64,000 nt of DNA from Bariatricus massiliensis (lineage in GTDB: Bacteria > Bacillota > Clostridia > Lachnospirales > Lachnospiraceae), in the NCBI RefSeq assembly GCF_900086725.1, contig NZ_LT574836.1, positions 124,001 through 188,000 of the forward strand, written 5' to 3'. Numbering within the stretch: the stretch's first letter is position 1; every line of letters starts with the position of its first letter. The position numbers and the translations under genes were made by a program. Below the pieces are notes generated by a model. It worked only from the letters and a program-made list of their open reading frames with translations, was not told the DNA's origin and did no database searches. Shown here one piece after another: positions 43,646-51,496 of the stretch.

Positions 43646-45160
43646 ATGAGAAAAAGGATTTTATCAAATAGTTTATATGTTCTGTATTGTGTGTTAATGC
43701 TATTGATATCAACTATTGGGTTGATTATTTATAATTTGGTTATATGGGTGTCCGATACATGGGGACTCCTTTCAATGGATGAAATCGTATTTCATTTGAA
43801 GGTTCCTTTAGAAGGAACGAACTCGGATTTTATAATGGATGCTATAAGTACATGTTTACCTTCTGCGCTTTTATTGTTATTGCTAGTTTTTACATTTATT
43901 CTAGGAATGAGAAAAAGGAAACTGATAGCGGGAACAATTACATTGGTGGTCTGTTGTCTGTCTGTAGGAACAGCGGTACAAGGTGCGTATAATCTGTATA
44001 CGGAATTGGATGTGAAAGAGTATCTTGATAAACAGAAGACAGAATCTATGTTCATACAGGATAATTACGTTGATCCAAGGAATACGATAATAAGTTTTCC
44101 GGAACAGAAAAGAAATTTAGTATATATTTTTTTAGAATCAATGGAAAACACTTTTATGTCAAAGGAGCAAGGCGGCGGTTTTGGATATGACTGTATACCA
44201 GAGTTGACAGATATAGCCTTGAAATATACTAATTTTTCTAATACAGACAAATTAGGCGGAGGGTATCCTTCAGCGGGGAGTACATGGACAATGGGAGGGA
44301 TTTTTGCTCAAACATCTGGACTGCCAATTAAAAATATAACTGGTAGCGAAAATCTTAATGTGACTTTAGGAAACCAAGGTGGTTTTTCTTCGATGGCATA
44401 TAACCTAGAAGATATCTTAGCTGAAGAGGGATACAATCAATGCTTTTTGATAGGGTCTGATGCCACATTTGGTGGAAGAAAGGCTTATTTTGAAAGTCAT
44501 GGGAAGTGCAACATATGGGATTATAATACAGCGAAAGAATTAGGATATATAGATTCTGATTATTATGTTTGGTGGGGATACGAGGATAAAAAATTATTTA
44601 CATATGCACAAGAACAATTGATGAATCTAAGTCAACAGGAGGAGCCATTCAATTTAACGATGTTGACTGTAGACACTCATTTTGAAGATGGATATGTATG
44701 TGAATATTGCGGCAATGAATTTGGAGATAACCAATATGCCAATGTCATGGCTTGCTCTAGTCGTCAGGTATCTGAATTCATTCAATGGATTCAGCAACAG
44801 CCATTTTATGAAAACACTACAATAGTTCTCTGTGGTGACCATCTGACTATGGACTCTGATTTTTGTGAGGGCTTAGATGACTATGAGCGAGGTGTCTATA
44901 ATGCATTTATCAATCTTCCGGAAGGTTTAGACACTACATATGAAAAGACTCATTATCGGGAATTGTCAACAATGGATATGTTTCCGACAACACTGGCAGC
45001 ATTGGGTGTTCAAATAGAAGGTGATCGTCTTGCATTGGGGGTAAATCTGTTTTCAGATACAGAGACATTAGCTGAAAAGTACGGACGGGATGGACTGGAT
45101 GAAGGCTTATTGGCAAAATCTACATTTTATGAGATGCTGATAAACGATATCGAAGAATAA
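43646..45160 (+). CDS. OpgB/LtaS-like phosphoglycerol transferase (sulfatase fold)
   Basis: About 504 residues. Three N-terminal membrane helices (fewer than the five of LtaS) precede an outside alkaline-phosphatase-fold domain: metal-binding Glu in NLVYIFLESMEN, nucleophile Thr region GGYPSAGSTWTMGGIFAQTSGLP, and DTHFEDGY plus LCGDHLTMD metal sites. MdoB/OpgB-type enzymes move phosphoglycerol from phosphatidylglycerol to a glycan or polymer, here probably a surface polysaccharide or teichoic-acid-like polymer. Start ATG 43646 has AAGGA seven bases upstream; GTG 43628 is also in frame. It follows glmS by 37 nt and shares its transcript up to the terminator at 45169. Confidence 0.85.
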   Translation: MRKRILSNSLYVLYCVLMLLISTIGLIIYNLVIWVSDTWGLLSMDEIVFHLKVPLEGTNSDFIMDAISTCLPSALLLLLLVFTFILGMRKRKLIAGTITLVVCCLSVGTAVQGAYNLYTELDVKEYLDKQKTESMFIQDNYVDPRNTIISFPEQKRNLVYIFLESMENTFMSKEQGGGFGYDCIPELTDIALKYTNFSNTDKLGGGYPSAGSTWTMGGIFAQTSGLPIKNITGSENLNVTLGNQGGFSSMAYNLEDILAEEGYNQCFLIGSDATFGGRKAYFESHGKCNIWDYNTAKELGYIDSDYYVWWGYEDKKLFTYAQEQLMNLSQQEEPFNLTMLTVDTHFEDGYVCEYCGNEFGDNQYANVMACSSRQVSEFIQWIQQQPFYENTTIVLCGDHLTMDSDFCEGLDDYERGVYNAFINLPEGLDTTYEKTHYRELSTMDMFPTTLAALGVQIEGDRLALGVNLFSDTETLAEKYGRDGLDEGLLAKSTFYEMLINDIEE

Positions 45161-45168
45161 TGATTCAA

Positions 45169-45200
45169 GGCAGGAGTTATGTATTAATTCCTGCCTTTTT
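45169..45200 (+). terminator. Terminator of the glmS unit
   Basis: GGCAGGA pairs with TCCTGCC (45189-45195), followed by TTTTT. Confidence 0.8.
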
Positions 45201-45287
45201 CAACATTTTTTAACCCTTTAATCACAATTTCATCACAATTATAGGTTAAACTTTTCTACAGAAAGATAAAAGAAAGGAGTCTTAGTT

Positions 45288-46547
45288 ATGGACAATCAAT
45301 ACAACTACTATAGACCGGATGAAGATAGAGCACCAGAAAATAATTATTATCAGGAGGCGCCGAAGCCTCCGAAAAAGAACAAAAAAGCCCCCAAGAAAAT
45401 ATTGGCAGTCGCAGGTCTGGCCGTGATGTTTGGCGTAATCGGCGGCCTGACCTTTCAGGGAACCAGTTATGTGACAGGCAGACTGTTGGGAACCAACAAT
45501 AAGAAAACTGAAAATTCAACATCAGTAAGCAATACGCAGCTTACGACGGCAAAGAGCACCATCAGTTCCGATGTATCCGATGTAGTCGACAGTACGATTC
45601 CATCAATCGTATCTATCACGAACATGAGTGTACAGCAGGTACAGAGCTTCTTCGGCGGTACAAGCCAGCAGGAGAGCAAGAGCGTCGGCTCCGGTATCAT
45701 TATCAGCCAGAACGACTCAGAGCTTCTTATAGTGACGAATAATCACGTTGTAGACGGCAGTGACACCCTTACGGTAACATTTAACGATGAGACTAGTGTG
45801 GAAGCTCAAATAAAGGGCACAGACGCGGCCAGAGACCTTGCAGTGGTGGCAGTGCCTCTTGAAAATATCTCAAGTGAGACAATGAACAATATTAAAATTG
45901 CAACATTAGGTGATTCCGATGAGCTGAAAGTTGGAGAACCTGCAATCGCAATTGGTAACGCATTGGGCTATGGACAGTCAGTCACTACCGGTATCATCAG
46001 CGCTACCGGGCGTACCATCGAAGGATTTGACGGCAGCTATATCCAGACTGACGCGGCAATCAATCCGGGAAACAGCGGTGGAGCCCTCTTGAATGCAAAC
46101 GGTGAGGTCATAGGTATCAATTCTGCCAAGATTAATAATTCGGCGGTTGAAGGCATGGGATATGCCATTCCAGTTTCCGATGTGAGTGATATCATAACGA
46201 ATCTGATGAACAAGGAGACCAGAACGAGGGTCGCAGAAAGTGAACGAGGATATCTTGGAATCAAAGGATACGATGTAAATTCAGAAAGTGCTCAGATGTA
46301 TAACATGCCGATAGGTGTCTATGTGTCTGAAATTATAGCCGGCGGCGGCGCTGATAATGCCGGACTTGCAAAAGGCAGCATTATCACAGAGATAGACGGT
46401 TCTGCGGTAAATAATATGGAAACACTCAAGAACCAGTTGAGTTACTACAAAATTGGTGAGAAGGTTACGGTTAAGGTGCAGGTTCCGGGCAATAATGGTG
46501 ATTACACGGAAAAGGAATATACTATAACATTAGGTGAAAACTCATAG
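45288..46547 (+). CDS. HtrA/DegP-like membrane-anchored serine protease
   Basis: A 419-residue S1C protease. A short Pro/Lys-rich cytoplasmic start (1-37), one membrane helix (about 38-60), a Ser/Thr-rich linker, then the protease domain with His153 (NNHVVDG), Asp183 (AARDLAVV) and Ser263 (NPGNSGGALL), and one C-terminal PDZ domain (about 320-415: GVYVSEIIAGGGADNAGLAKG). It degrades or holds misfolded exported proteins at the outer membrane face. Single-gene unit with its own terminator. HtrA genes are often under envelope-stress control; no clear operator is seen here. Confidence 0.93.
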   Translation: MDNQYNYYRPDEDRAPENNYYQEAPKPPKKNKKAPKKILAVAGLAVMFGVIGGLTFQGTSYVTGRLLGTNNKKTENSTSVSNTQLTTAKSTISSDVSDVVDSTIPSIVSITNMSVQQVQSFFGGTSQQESKSVGSGIIISQNDSELLIVTNNHVVDGSDTLTVTFNDETSVEAQIKGTDAARDLAVVAVPLENISSETMNNIKIATLGDSDELKVGEPAIAIGNALGYGQSVTTGIISATGRTIEGFDGSYIQTDAAINPGNSGGALLNANGEVIGINSAKINNSAVEGMGYAIPVSDVSDIITNLMNKETRTRVAESERGYLGIKGYDVNSESAQMYNMPIGVYVSEIIAGGGADNAGLAKGSIITEIDGSAVNNMETLKNQLSYYKIGEKVTVKVQVPGNNGDYTEKEYTITLGENS

Positions 46548-46568
46548 TAGATAGGGATTAAGCATAAG

Positions 46569-46600
46569 GGCAGTGTATCGAGGAGATATACTGCCTTTAT
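46569..46600 (+). terminator. Terminator after the HtrA gene
   Basis: GGCAGTGTATC, loop GAGGA, GATATACTGCC, then TTTAT. The stem has one G-T pair and the T-run is short. Confidence 0.7.
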
Positions 46601-46637
46601 ATATTATGTGAATAGTCTTATTGAGAAAAATAGGCTC

Positions 46638-46666
46638 TTGACAAACTGGAAAATCAGGACTACTAT
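46638..46666 (+). promoter_or_regulatory. Promoter of the copper operon
   Basis: A perfect TTGACA, 17-bp spacer and TACTAT. Its -10 touches the inverted repeat at 46665, as expected for a promoter under repression. Confidence 0.65.
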
Positions 46667-46685
46667 ATACCTATACAAGGTATAT
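46665..46685. promoter_or_regulatory. Candidate CsoR operator
   Basis: ATATACCT, 5 bases (ATACA), AGGTATAT: a perfect 8-bp inverted repeat overlapping the end of the -10 element of the copA promoter. CsoR sites are GC-flanked pseudo-inverted repeats (TACC...GGTA type) in the same position; the operon encodes CsoR. Confidence 0.6.
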
Positions 46686-46745
46686 GTATATATCGAGTTG
46701 ATATAATAATCATCCTGACAAAAAGCAGGAGGAAAGGGGAAATAT

Positions 46746-49004
46746 ATGATTACGGAACAATATGACATCACCGGAATGAGTTGTGCGGCCTGCAGCAGTG
46801 CGGTGGAGCGTGTGACTAGGAAATTAGAAAGTGTCACTGAAAGCAGTGTGAATCTGACTACGGCGCTTCTGACAATTACCTATGACGAACATGTGCTCAC
46901 ACGGGACGCTATTATACAGAAAGTTGAAAAAGCGGGGTTTGGCGCCGCGCTTCATCTGGAGCAGACAAAACAAGAAAAGGAAAAAAGTGAGGAACACCTT
47001 GACCAAGAGGTGAAAAAAACAAGGCAGCATTTAATTACGAATATTATATTCGCAGTGCCGCTGCTCTATATATCTATGGGACATATGGTACCGTTTCCCA
47101 TGCCGCTTCCTGCGTTTCTGGATATGCATGAGAGCCCGTTGAACTTTGCCTTGGCACAGCTCTTGTTGACGACCGTTATCTTGTTTAACGGCAGGAAGTT
47201 CTATCTGGTAGGTTTTAAAAGCTTATTTCTAGGACATCCGAATATGGATTCACTGGTCGCGATAGGCACGGGCAGTGCCTTTCTCTACAGTCTTGTAATG
47301 ACTGTGCGCATACCTTCCGATATGAACGCGGTGCATCAGCTGTATTATGAATCCGCTGCCATTGTCGTAACGCTGGTCATGGTAGGCAAATATATGGAGG
47401 GGAGAAGTAAGAACAAGACTTCCGAGGCTATCAGGAAATTGATGCAGCTGGCCCCCGATACGGCGATTGTGATTAGCGGAGGTATTCAGGAAGAGGTGCC
47501 GGTGGAAAAGATACAGGCCGGTACACAGATTCTGATTCGCCCGGGCAGCAGGATTCCCTTGGATGCGGTTGTGACAGAAGGGAACACAACTGTAGACGAG
47601 TCTATGCTTACCGGAGAGAGTATACCGGTGGAGAAGGCTGAGGGTGATGAGATTATCGGCGGCAGCATGAACTACCAAGGCGCTGTGATTGCCAAGGTCA
47701 TGAGGACCGGGCAGGACACCACCCTTGCTAAGATTGTGAAGCTTATGGAGGATGCGCAGGGCAAGAAAGCGCCCATCTCCAAGCTGGCAGATACGGTCGC
47801 AGGGTATTTTGTGCCGGTTGTGATGGCAATCGCAGTTGTAGCGGCTATTATTTGGTCGATTCTTGGATATGATTTAGCTTTCGTGTTAAATATTTTTGTG
47901 TCAGTGCTTGTGATTGCCTGCCCTTGCGCTCTGGGACTTGCGACACCCACTGCTATCATGGTAGGAACAGGGCTTGGCGCCAGCAGAGGGATATTGATTA
48001 AGAGCGGAGAAGCGCTGGAAATCAGCCACAAGGTGGACGCGGTTGTTCTTGATAAGACAGGAACGATAACCGAAGGGCGGCCGAAAGTCACAGAAGTTAT
48101 CAGCCATACCCTGCCGGAGGAGGAGCTGCTGCAGATAGCAGCGTCGTGTGAGACTGTATCTGAGCATCCACTTGGTCGGGCTATCGTGGAGGGTGCAAAG
48201 GAGCGGGAACTCTCTCTTCTAAAGATAGAAGACTTCCAAAGTATTACCGGTCAGGGAATTGCGGCTAAGATTCCGGCCAAGGATTCGGAAGCAGTGTACT
48301 ACATCGGAAATCGAAAGCTGTGTGAGGAACAGGGATTGAAGATGAATGCGTATGTGGAAGAGGCGCAAGGACTTGCCGGAAAAGGACAGACGCCTATGTT
48401 CGTGGCGAAGAACAAGGAAGTAATCGGACTGGTTTCTGTGGCGGATACGGTCAAAGAGACCAGCAAGGGTGCAATCGCTAAAATAAGAAGCCTGAATACA
48501 GAAGTTTATATGCTGACAGGCGACAATGTCCGTACCGCAGAATATATCGGCAGTCAGGTGGGAGTAGACCATGTTATTGCGGAAGTTCTTCCTCAAGATA
48601 AGGCTGGGGTTGTAGAACGATTGCAAAAGGAAGGAAAGCGCGTTATGATGGTAGGAGACGGAATCAATGATGCTCCGGCGCTTGTTCAGGCAGATGTTGG
48701 AGCCGCAATTGGAAGCGGAAGTGATATTGCGCTGGATTCCGCGGACGTAGTGTTGATGAAATCGAACTTGTTGGATGTTTACCGGACCATCAAACTGAGC
48801 CATGCTACCATACGAAATATTAAACAAAACTTATTCTGGGCATTTTTCTACAATTCCTGTGGGCTTCCGCTGGCCGCAGGAGCGCTGTATGCAGTCAGCG
48901 GACATCTGCTGAATCCCGTTTTCGCGGGACTGGCCATGTCCCTGAGTTCGGTTACCGTTGTAGGAAATGCTTTGCGGCTCAGGACTTTAAAGCTAGATGA
49001 ATAA
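46746..49004 (+). CDS. copA: Copper-exporting P1B-type ATPase
   Basis: A 752-residue copper pump. One N-terminal metal-binding domain (CxxC at Cys13 and Cys16, GMSCAACSS), eight expected membrane helices, the phosphatase motif TGES, the transport-site motif CPCALGLATP typical of Cu(I) pumps, the phosphorylated Asp436 in DKTGTIT, the SEHPLG motif, and the hinge GDGINDAPAL. All catalytic elements are intact. It exports Cu(I) from the cytoplasm. First gene of a copA-csoR-copZ operon with a promoter and operator just upstream. Confidence 0.97.
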   Translation: MITEQYDITGMSCAACSSAVERVTRKLESVTESSVNLTTALLTITYDEHVLTRDAIIQKVEKAGFGAALHLEQTKQEKEKSEEHLDQEVKKTRQHLITNIIFAVPLLYISMGHMVPFPMPLPAFLDMHESPLNFALAQLLLTTVILFNGRKFYLVGFKSLFLGHPNMDSLVAIGTGSAFLYSLVMTVRIPSDMNAVHQLYYESAAIVVTLVMVGKYMEGRSKNKTSEAIRKLMQLAPDTAIVISGGIQEEVPVEKIQAGTQILIRPGSRIPLDAVVTEGNTTVDESMLTGESIPVEKAEGDEIIGGSMNYQGAVIAKVMRTGQDTTLAKIVKLMEDAQGKKAPISKLADTVAGYFVPVVMAIAVVAAIIWSILGYDLAFVLNIFVSVLVIACPCALGLATPTAIMVGTGLGASRGILIKSGEALEISHKVDAVVLDKTGTITEGRPKVTEVISHTLPEEELLQIAASCETVSEHPLGRAIVEGAKERELSLLKIEDFQSITGQGIAAKIPAKDSEAVYYIGNRKLCEEQGLKMNAYVEEAQGLAGKGQTPMFVAKNKEVIGLVSVADTVKETSKGAIAKIRSLNTEVYMLTGDNVRTAEYIGSQVGVDHVIAEVLPQDKAGVVERLQKEGKRVMMVGDGINDAPALVQADVGAAIGSGSDIALDSADVVLMKSNLLDVYRTIKLSHATIRNIKQNLFWAFFYNSCGLPLAAGALYAVSGHLLNPVFAGLAMSLSSVTVVGNALRLRTLKLDE

Positions 49005-49031
49005 ACAAATACGAGGAGAAAGGGGAATAGG

Positions 49032-49322
49032 ATGGAGACAAAAGAACGCAGGAAACACAGGGAGACGGATGAATACCAAAAGCTGATAAACAGACTGAAC
49101 CGGATAGAGGGGCAGGTGCGCGGAGTGAAGAAAATGGTGGAGGACGAGCGTTATTGTGTGGACATTATCACACAGGTCGCGGCTATCCGGGCTGCGCTGG
49201 ATTCTTTTAACCGCCAGCTTTTGGAAGCTCATATCCATACTTGTGTGGTGGAAGACATAAAAAATGATAAGGCGGAGAGTGTAGATGAGCTCTGCCAGTT
49301 GATTGGTAAAATGATGAAATAA
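49032..49322 (+). CDS. csoR: Copper-sensing repressor CsoR
   Basis: A 96-residue helical repressor of the CsoR/RcnR family. The Cu(I) ligands Cys42, His67 and Cys71 keep the spacing of CsoR (25 and 4 residues), within EDERYCVDII and EAHIHTCVVEDI, arguing for copper rather than nickel or formaldehyde sensing. It should leave the operator when Cu(I) binds. Its site is probably the inverted repeat upstream of copA, giving feedback control of its own operon. Confidence 0.92.
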   Translation: METKERRKHRETDEYQKLINRLNRIEGQVRGVKKMVEDERYCVDIITQVAAIRAALDSFNRQLLEAHIHTCVVEDIKNDKAESVDELCQLIGKMMK

Positions 49323-49340
49323 GAATGGAGGAAAAAGGAA

Positions 49341-49535
49341 ATGACGATTATCAATGTAGAAGGAATGCACTGTGGGAAATGTGTGGAGAGAATCACAAAG
49401 GCGATGGAAGAAGCAAAGCTTGATTTTCAGGTAAGTCTGGAGGATAAGACGGTCACTGTAGAGGGATGCGGCCAATGCGTGAAAACAGCGCTGGAGATTT
49501 TGGATGATTTGGGTTTTGACGGCAGCGTGGCATAA
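49341..49535 (+). CDS. copZ: Copper chaperone, heavy-metal-associated domain
   Basis: A 64-residue ferredoxin-like HMA protein with the CxxC site at Cys11 and Cys14 (GMHCGKCVERI). It carries Cu(I) to CopA and CsoR. An extra CGQC motif at about residues 49-52 (EGCGQCVKTAL) is unusual for CopZ and could give a second metal or redox site. Last gene of the copper operon. Confidence 0.88.
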   Translation: MTIINVEGMHCGKCVERITKAMEEAKLDFQVSLEDKTVTVEGCGQCVKTALEILDDLGFDGSVA

Positions 49536-49542
49536 TAGGGTA

Positions 49543-49570
49543 ACCATTTTCGGGTAATAGCCATACTATA
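49543..49570 (+). promoter_or_regulatory. Possible mother-cell (sigma-E/K-like) promoter of cotJABC
   Basis: CATACTATA at 49562-49570 fits a CATAnnnTA -10 element, with AC at 49543-49544 17 bases upstream. It lies 35 bases before the cotJA start. cotJ genes are under mother-cell sigma factors in Bacillus; the match here is loose. Confidence 0.35.
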
Positions 49571-49604
49571 ATAGTGCAAACCATTATGGAAGGAGCTATT
49601 ACTC

Positions 49605-49898
49605 ATGCAAAATTATCGCTGTAATACGAACGATTATATGAGGCGTGGAAACAACGGGCGGAACTGTGGAGCAAACCAGAGTGGAAGACCAGTTGTTCCC
49701 ACGCCTTATCCGGCATATAATGACGCATCTCCCTGCTGTGACAGAGATGACGCATTAGAGGGCATGCCGCTTGCCATGGCTTATGTACCGTGGCAGAACT
49801 GGAGGAAAGTCTATGATCCTGAAAAAGCATTGTGCAGAGGAACTATATTTGAAGAATTGGATAAGCCATTTAGAGGGATGGGAGGGTGTAATCAATGA
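49605..49898 (+). CDS. cotJA: Spore coat protein CotJA
   Basis: A 97-residue Cys/Asn-rich small coat protein with the conserved C-terminal part GMPLAMAYVPWQNWRKVYDPEKALCRGTIFEELDKPF. It is known as an inner-coat component of spores made with CotJB and CotJC. Its stop overlaps the cotJB start (ATGA). The Cys residues in the N-terminal half could cross-link in the coat. Confidence 0.92.
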   Translation: MQNYRCNTNDYMRRGNNGRNCGANQSGRPVVPTPYPAYNDASPCCDRDDALEGMPLAMAYVPWQNWRKVYDPEKALCRGTIFEELDKPFRGMGGCNQ

Positions 49899-50176
49899 GT
49901 GATATGAATAATGGAAAACCTTGCCGCAAAGATTTACTCTGTACGATCAATCAGGCCAGCTTCGCAGTGGACGATGTGAAATTATATCTTGATACCCACC
50001 CGTGTGATGCCGCTGCTTTGGAATATTTTCACGAGTATAACAGGGTCCGTAATCAGGCACTCAAGGAATATGCAAAGTATTATGGACCTCTGACAATTGA
50101 CACTACCGTTGCCTCCTGTACCGACAGGTGGAACTGGATCAATGAGCCATGGCCGTGGCAGGAAGGATGGTGCTAG
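49895..50176 (+). CDS. cotJB: Spore coat protein CotJB
   Basis: A 93-residue protein with the CotJB pattern: LLCTINQASFAVDDVKLYLDTHPCDAAALEYF and the Trp-rich end WNWINEPWPWQEG. It is part of the same coat operon, overlapping cotJA by 4 nt and ending 3 nt before cotJC. Confidence 0.92.
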   Translation: MSDMNNGKPCRKDLLCTINQASFAVDDVKLYLDTHPCDAAALEYFHEYNRVRNQALKEYAKYYGPLTIDTTVASCTDRWNWINEPWPWQEGWC

Positions 50177-50179
50177 ATT

Positions 50180-50797
50180 ATGTGGAATTATGAGAAACGT
50201 TTACAGTATCCGGTAAAAATCACACAGACTAACCCAAAGATGGCGCAGGTAATTATCAGCCAGTTTGGCGGACCTGACGGTGAGCTGGCTGCGTCCATGC
50301 GCTATCTCTCTCAGAGATATACGATGCCTTACAAAGAGGTTACTGGTATCCTTACCGATATCGGCACAGAAGAACTGGCTCATATGGAAATGGTATGTGC
50401 GATTGTTTATCAGCTTACCAAGGACTTGTCTCCGGAGGAAATCAAGGCTTCAGGTTTTGACAAATACTATGTAGACCATACACTTGCCCTTTGGCCGCAG
50501 GCGGCCAGCGGTACGCCGTGGACGGCAACCTATTTTCAGTCTAAAGGCGATCCGATAACAGACCTTCATGAGGACATGGCAGCAGAGCAAAAAGCGCGTA
50601 CAACGTATGACAATATTCTGAGACTGATTAAAGACCCGGAAATCTGCGATCCGATTCGATTCCTGAGACAGCGTGAAATCGTGCACTATCAGCGGTTCGG
50701 GGAGAGTTTGAGAATCGTTCAGGATAATCTGGACAGTAGAAACTTCTATGCAATCAACCCTGAATTTGATAAAGGTCCGTCTTGTGGGTGTAAATAA
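50180..50797 (+). CDS. cotJC: Manganese catalase-like spore coat protein CotJC
   Basis: A 205-residue four-helix-bundle protein of the manganese catalase family. Metal-ligand candidates are the Glu residues of GTEELAHMEMV, EDMAAEQKARTTYD and the QREIVHYQRFGE segment. It degrades hydrogen peroxide or acts as a structural coat protein. Together with the superoxide dismutase gene 2 nt downstream it would form a two-step oxygen-defence unit in the spore. Confidence 0.93.
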   Translation: MWNYEKRLQYPVKITQTNPKMAQVIISQFGGPDGELAASMRYLSQRYTMPYKEVTGILTDIGTEELAHMEMVCAIVYQLTKDLSPEEIKASGFDKYYVDHTLALWPQAASGTPWTATYFQSKGDPITDLHEDMAAEQKARTTYDNILRLIKDPEICDPIRFLRQREIVHYQRFGESLRIVQDNLDSRNFYAINPEFDKGPSCGCK

Positions 50798-50799
50798 GT

Positions 50800-51285
50800 A
50801 TGAATAAAGTGCTGAATGAAACATTAATAATTCTCATGCAGCGAGAACCAGAAGCCTTTGCGGAGGTGGAAGGAAGTCAAGAGTATCCTGATATTAAGGG
50901 AGAGGTTATCTTTTATCCGCTTTGGAGGGGGAGCCTTGTTGTCGCCAGCATCTCCGGTCTTCCAAAGGGTGAAAAGCCATGTGGGGAACGTTTTTTTGGT
51001 TTCCACATTCACGAGGGATCGTCCTGTACCGGCAATGAGGAAGACCCCTTTGCAGATACCGGAAAGCATTATAATCCGGCAGACTGCGGGCATCCTGAAC
51101 ATGCGGGAGATTTTCCACCGCTTATGGGAAATGACGGTTATGCATTGAGTGTATTTTATACCGACCGGTTCTATCCGGAGGAGATTATTGGCAGGACAGT
51201 GGTAATTCATGATAAGCCGGATGATTTTAAGACACAGCCGTCAGGGGACAGTGGAAAAAAGATTGCGTGCGGAGTAATAAAATAG
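50800..51285 (+). CDS. Cu/Zn-type superoxide dismutase in the cotJ operon
   Basis: A 161-residue SODC-fold protein. The ligand set is complete: His69 and His71 (GFHIH), bridging His90 (GKHYNP), zinc ligands His98, His101 and Asp104 (GHPEHAGD), and His137 (VVIHDKP); Cys76 and Cys157 are placed for the family disulfide. The zinc loop is shorter than in eukaryotic enzymes, and the active-site Arg is Lys (SGKKIACG). No signal peptide is present, unlike most bacterial SodC. Two nt after cotJC, so a spore-coat or mother-cell role is likely. Confidence 0.85.
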   Translation: MNKVLNETLIILMQREPEAFAEVEGSQEYPDIKGEVIFYPLWRGSLVVASISGLPKGEKPCGERFFGFHIHEGSSCTGNEEDPFADTGKHYNPADCGHPEHAGDFPPLMGNDGYALSVFYTDRFYPEEIIGRTVVIHDKPDDFKTQPSGDSGKKIACGVIK

Positions 51286-51307
51286 TATTTCATTTTACAA
51301 AAAAATG

Positions 51308-51316
51308 TGATACAAT
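51308..51316 (+). promoter_or_regulatory. Extended -10 promoter of the tRNA gene
   Basis: TGATACAAT, a TGn-extended -10 element, ends eight bases before the first tRNA base. Only a weak -35 (TTTCAT at 51288) is seen. Confidence 0.55.
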
Positions 51317-51324
51317 AACGGCAT

Positions 51325-51397
51325 GGGGCATTGGCGCAGCTGGGAGCGCGATACGTTCGCAACGTATAGGCCACGGGTTCGAATCCCGTATGCTCCA
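51325..51397 (+). tRNA. tRNA-Ala (anticodon CGC)
   Basis: Full cloverleaf: acceptor GGGGCAT with ATGCTCC, D-arm GCGC/GCGC, anticodon stem ATACG/CGTAT with loop TTCGCAA (anticodon CGC, reads GCG), variable loop AGGCC, T-arm ACGGG/CCCGT with loop TTCGAAT, discriminator A. The acceptor has the G3-U70 pair that marks alanine tRNAs. CCA is not encoded. Single tRNA with its own promoter and terminator. Confidence 0.97.
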
Positions 51398-51403
51398 TGC
51401 CAG

Positions 51404-51435
51404 AAAAAGGAATTTCCAGATGGAAATTCCTTTTT
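51404..51435. terminator. Terminator after tRNA-Ala
   Basis: AAAAAGGAATTTCC, four-base loop, GGAAATTCCTTTTT: a perfect 14-bp stem with A/T ends, usable from both sides (the next gene is convergent). Confidence 0.9.
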
Positions 51436-51496
51436 GACATGTACAAGGGAACTTTTAGGTTCAAGGATGCCAACATATGACTTGTTGTTTCCTATC

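Noticed and set aside
48219..49547. Long minus-strand open frames opposite copA and csoR (up to about 200 codons)
   Set aside because: They lie opposite genes with clear domain structure, have no ribosome sites or recognisable domains, and are shadows of plus-strand coding.
51325..51435. tRNA-Ala as an attachment site of an integrated element
   Set aside because: No integrase gene, no repeat of the tRNA 3' end and no element-like genes are nearby; the tRNA is followed directly by its terminator.
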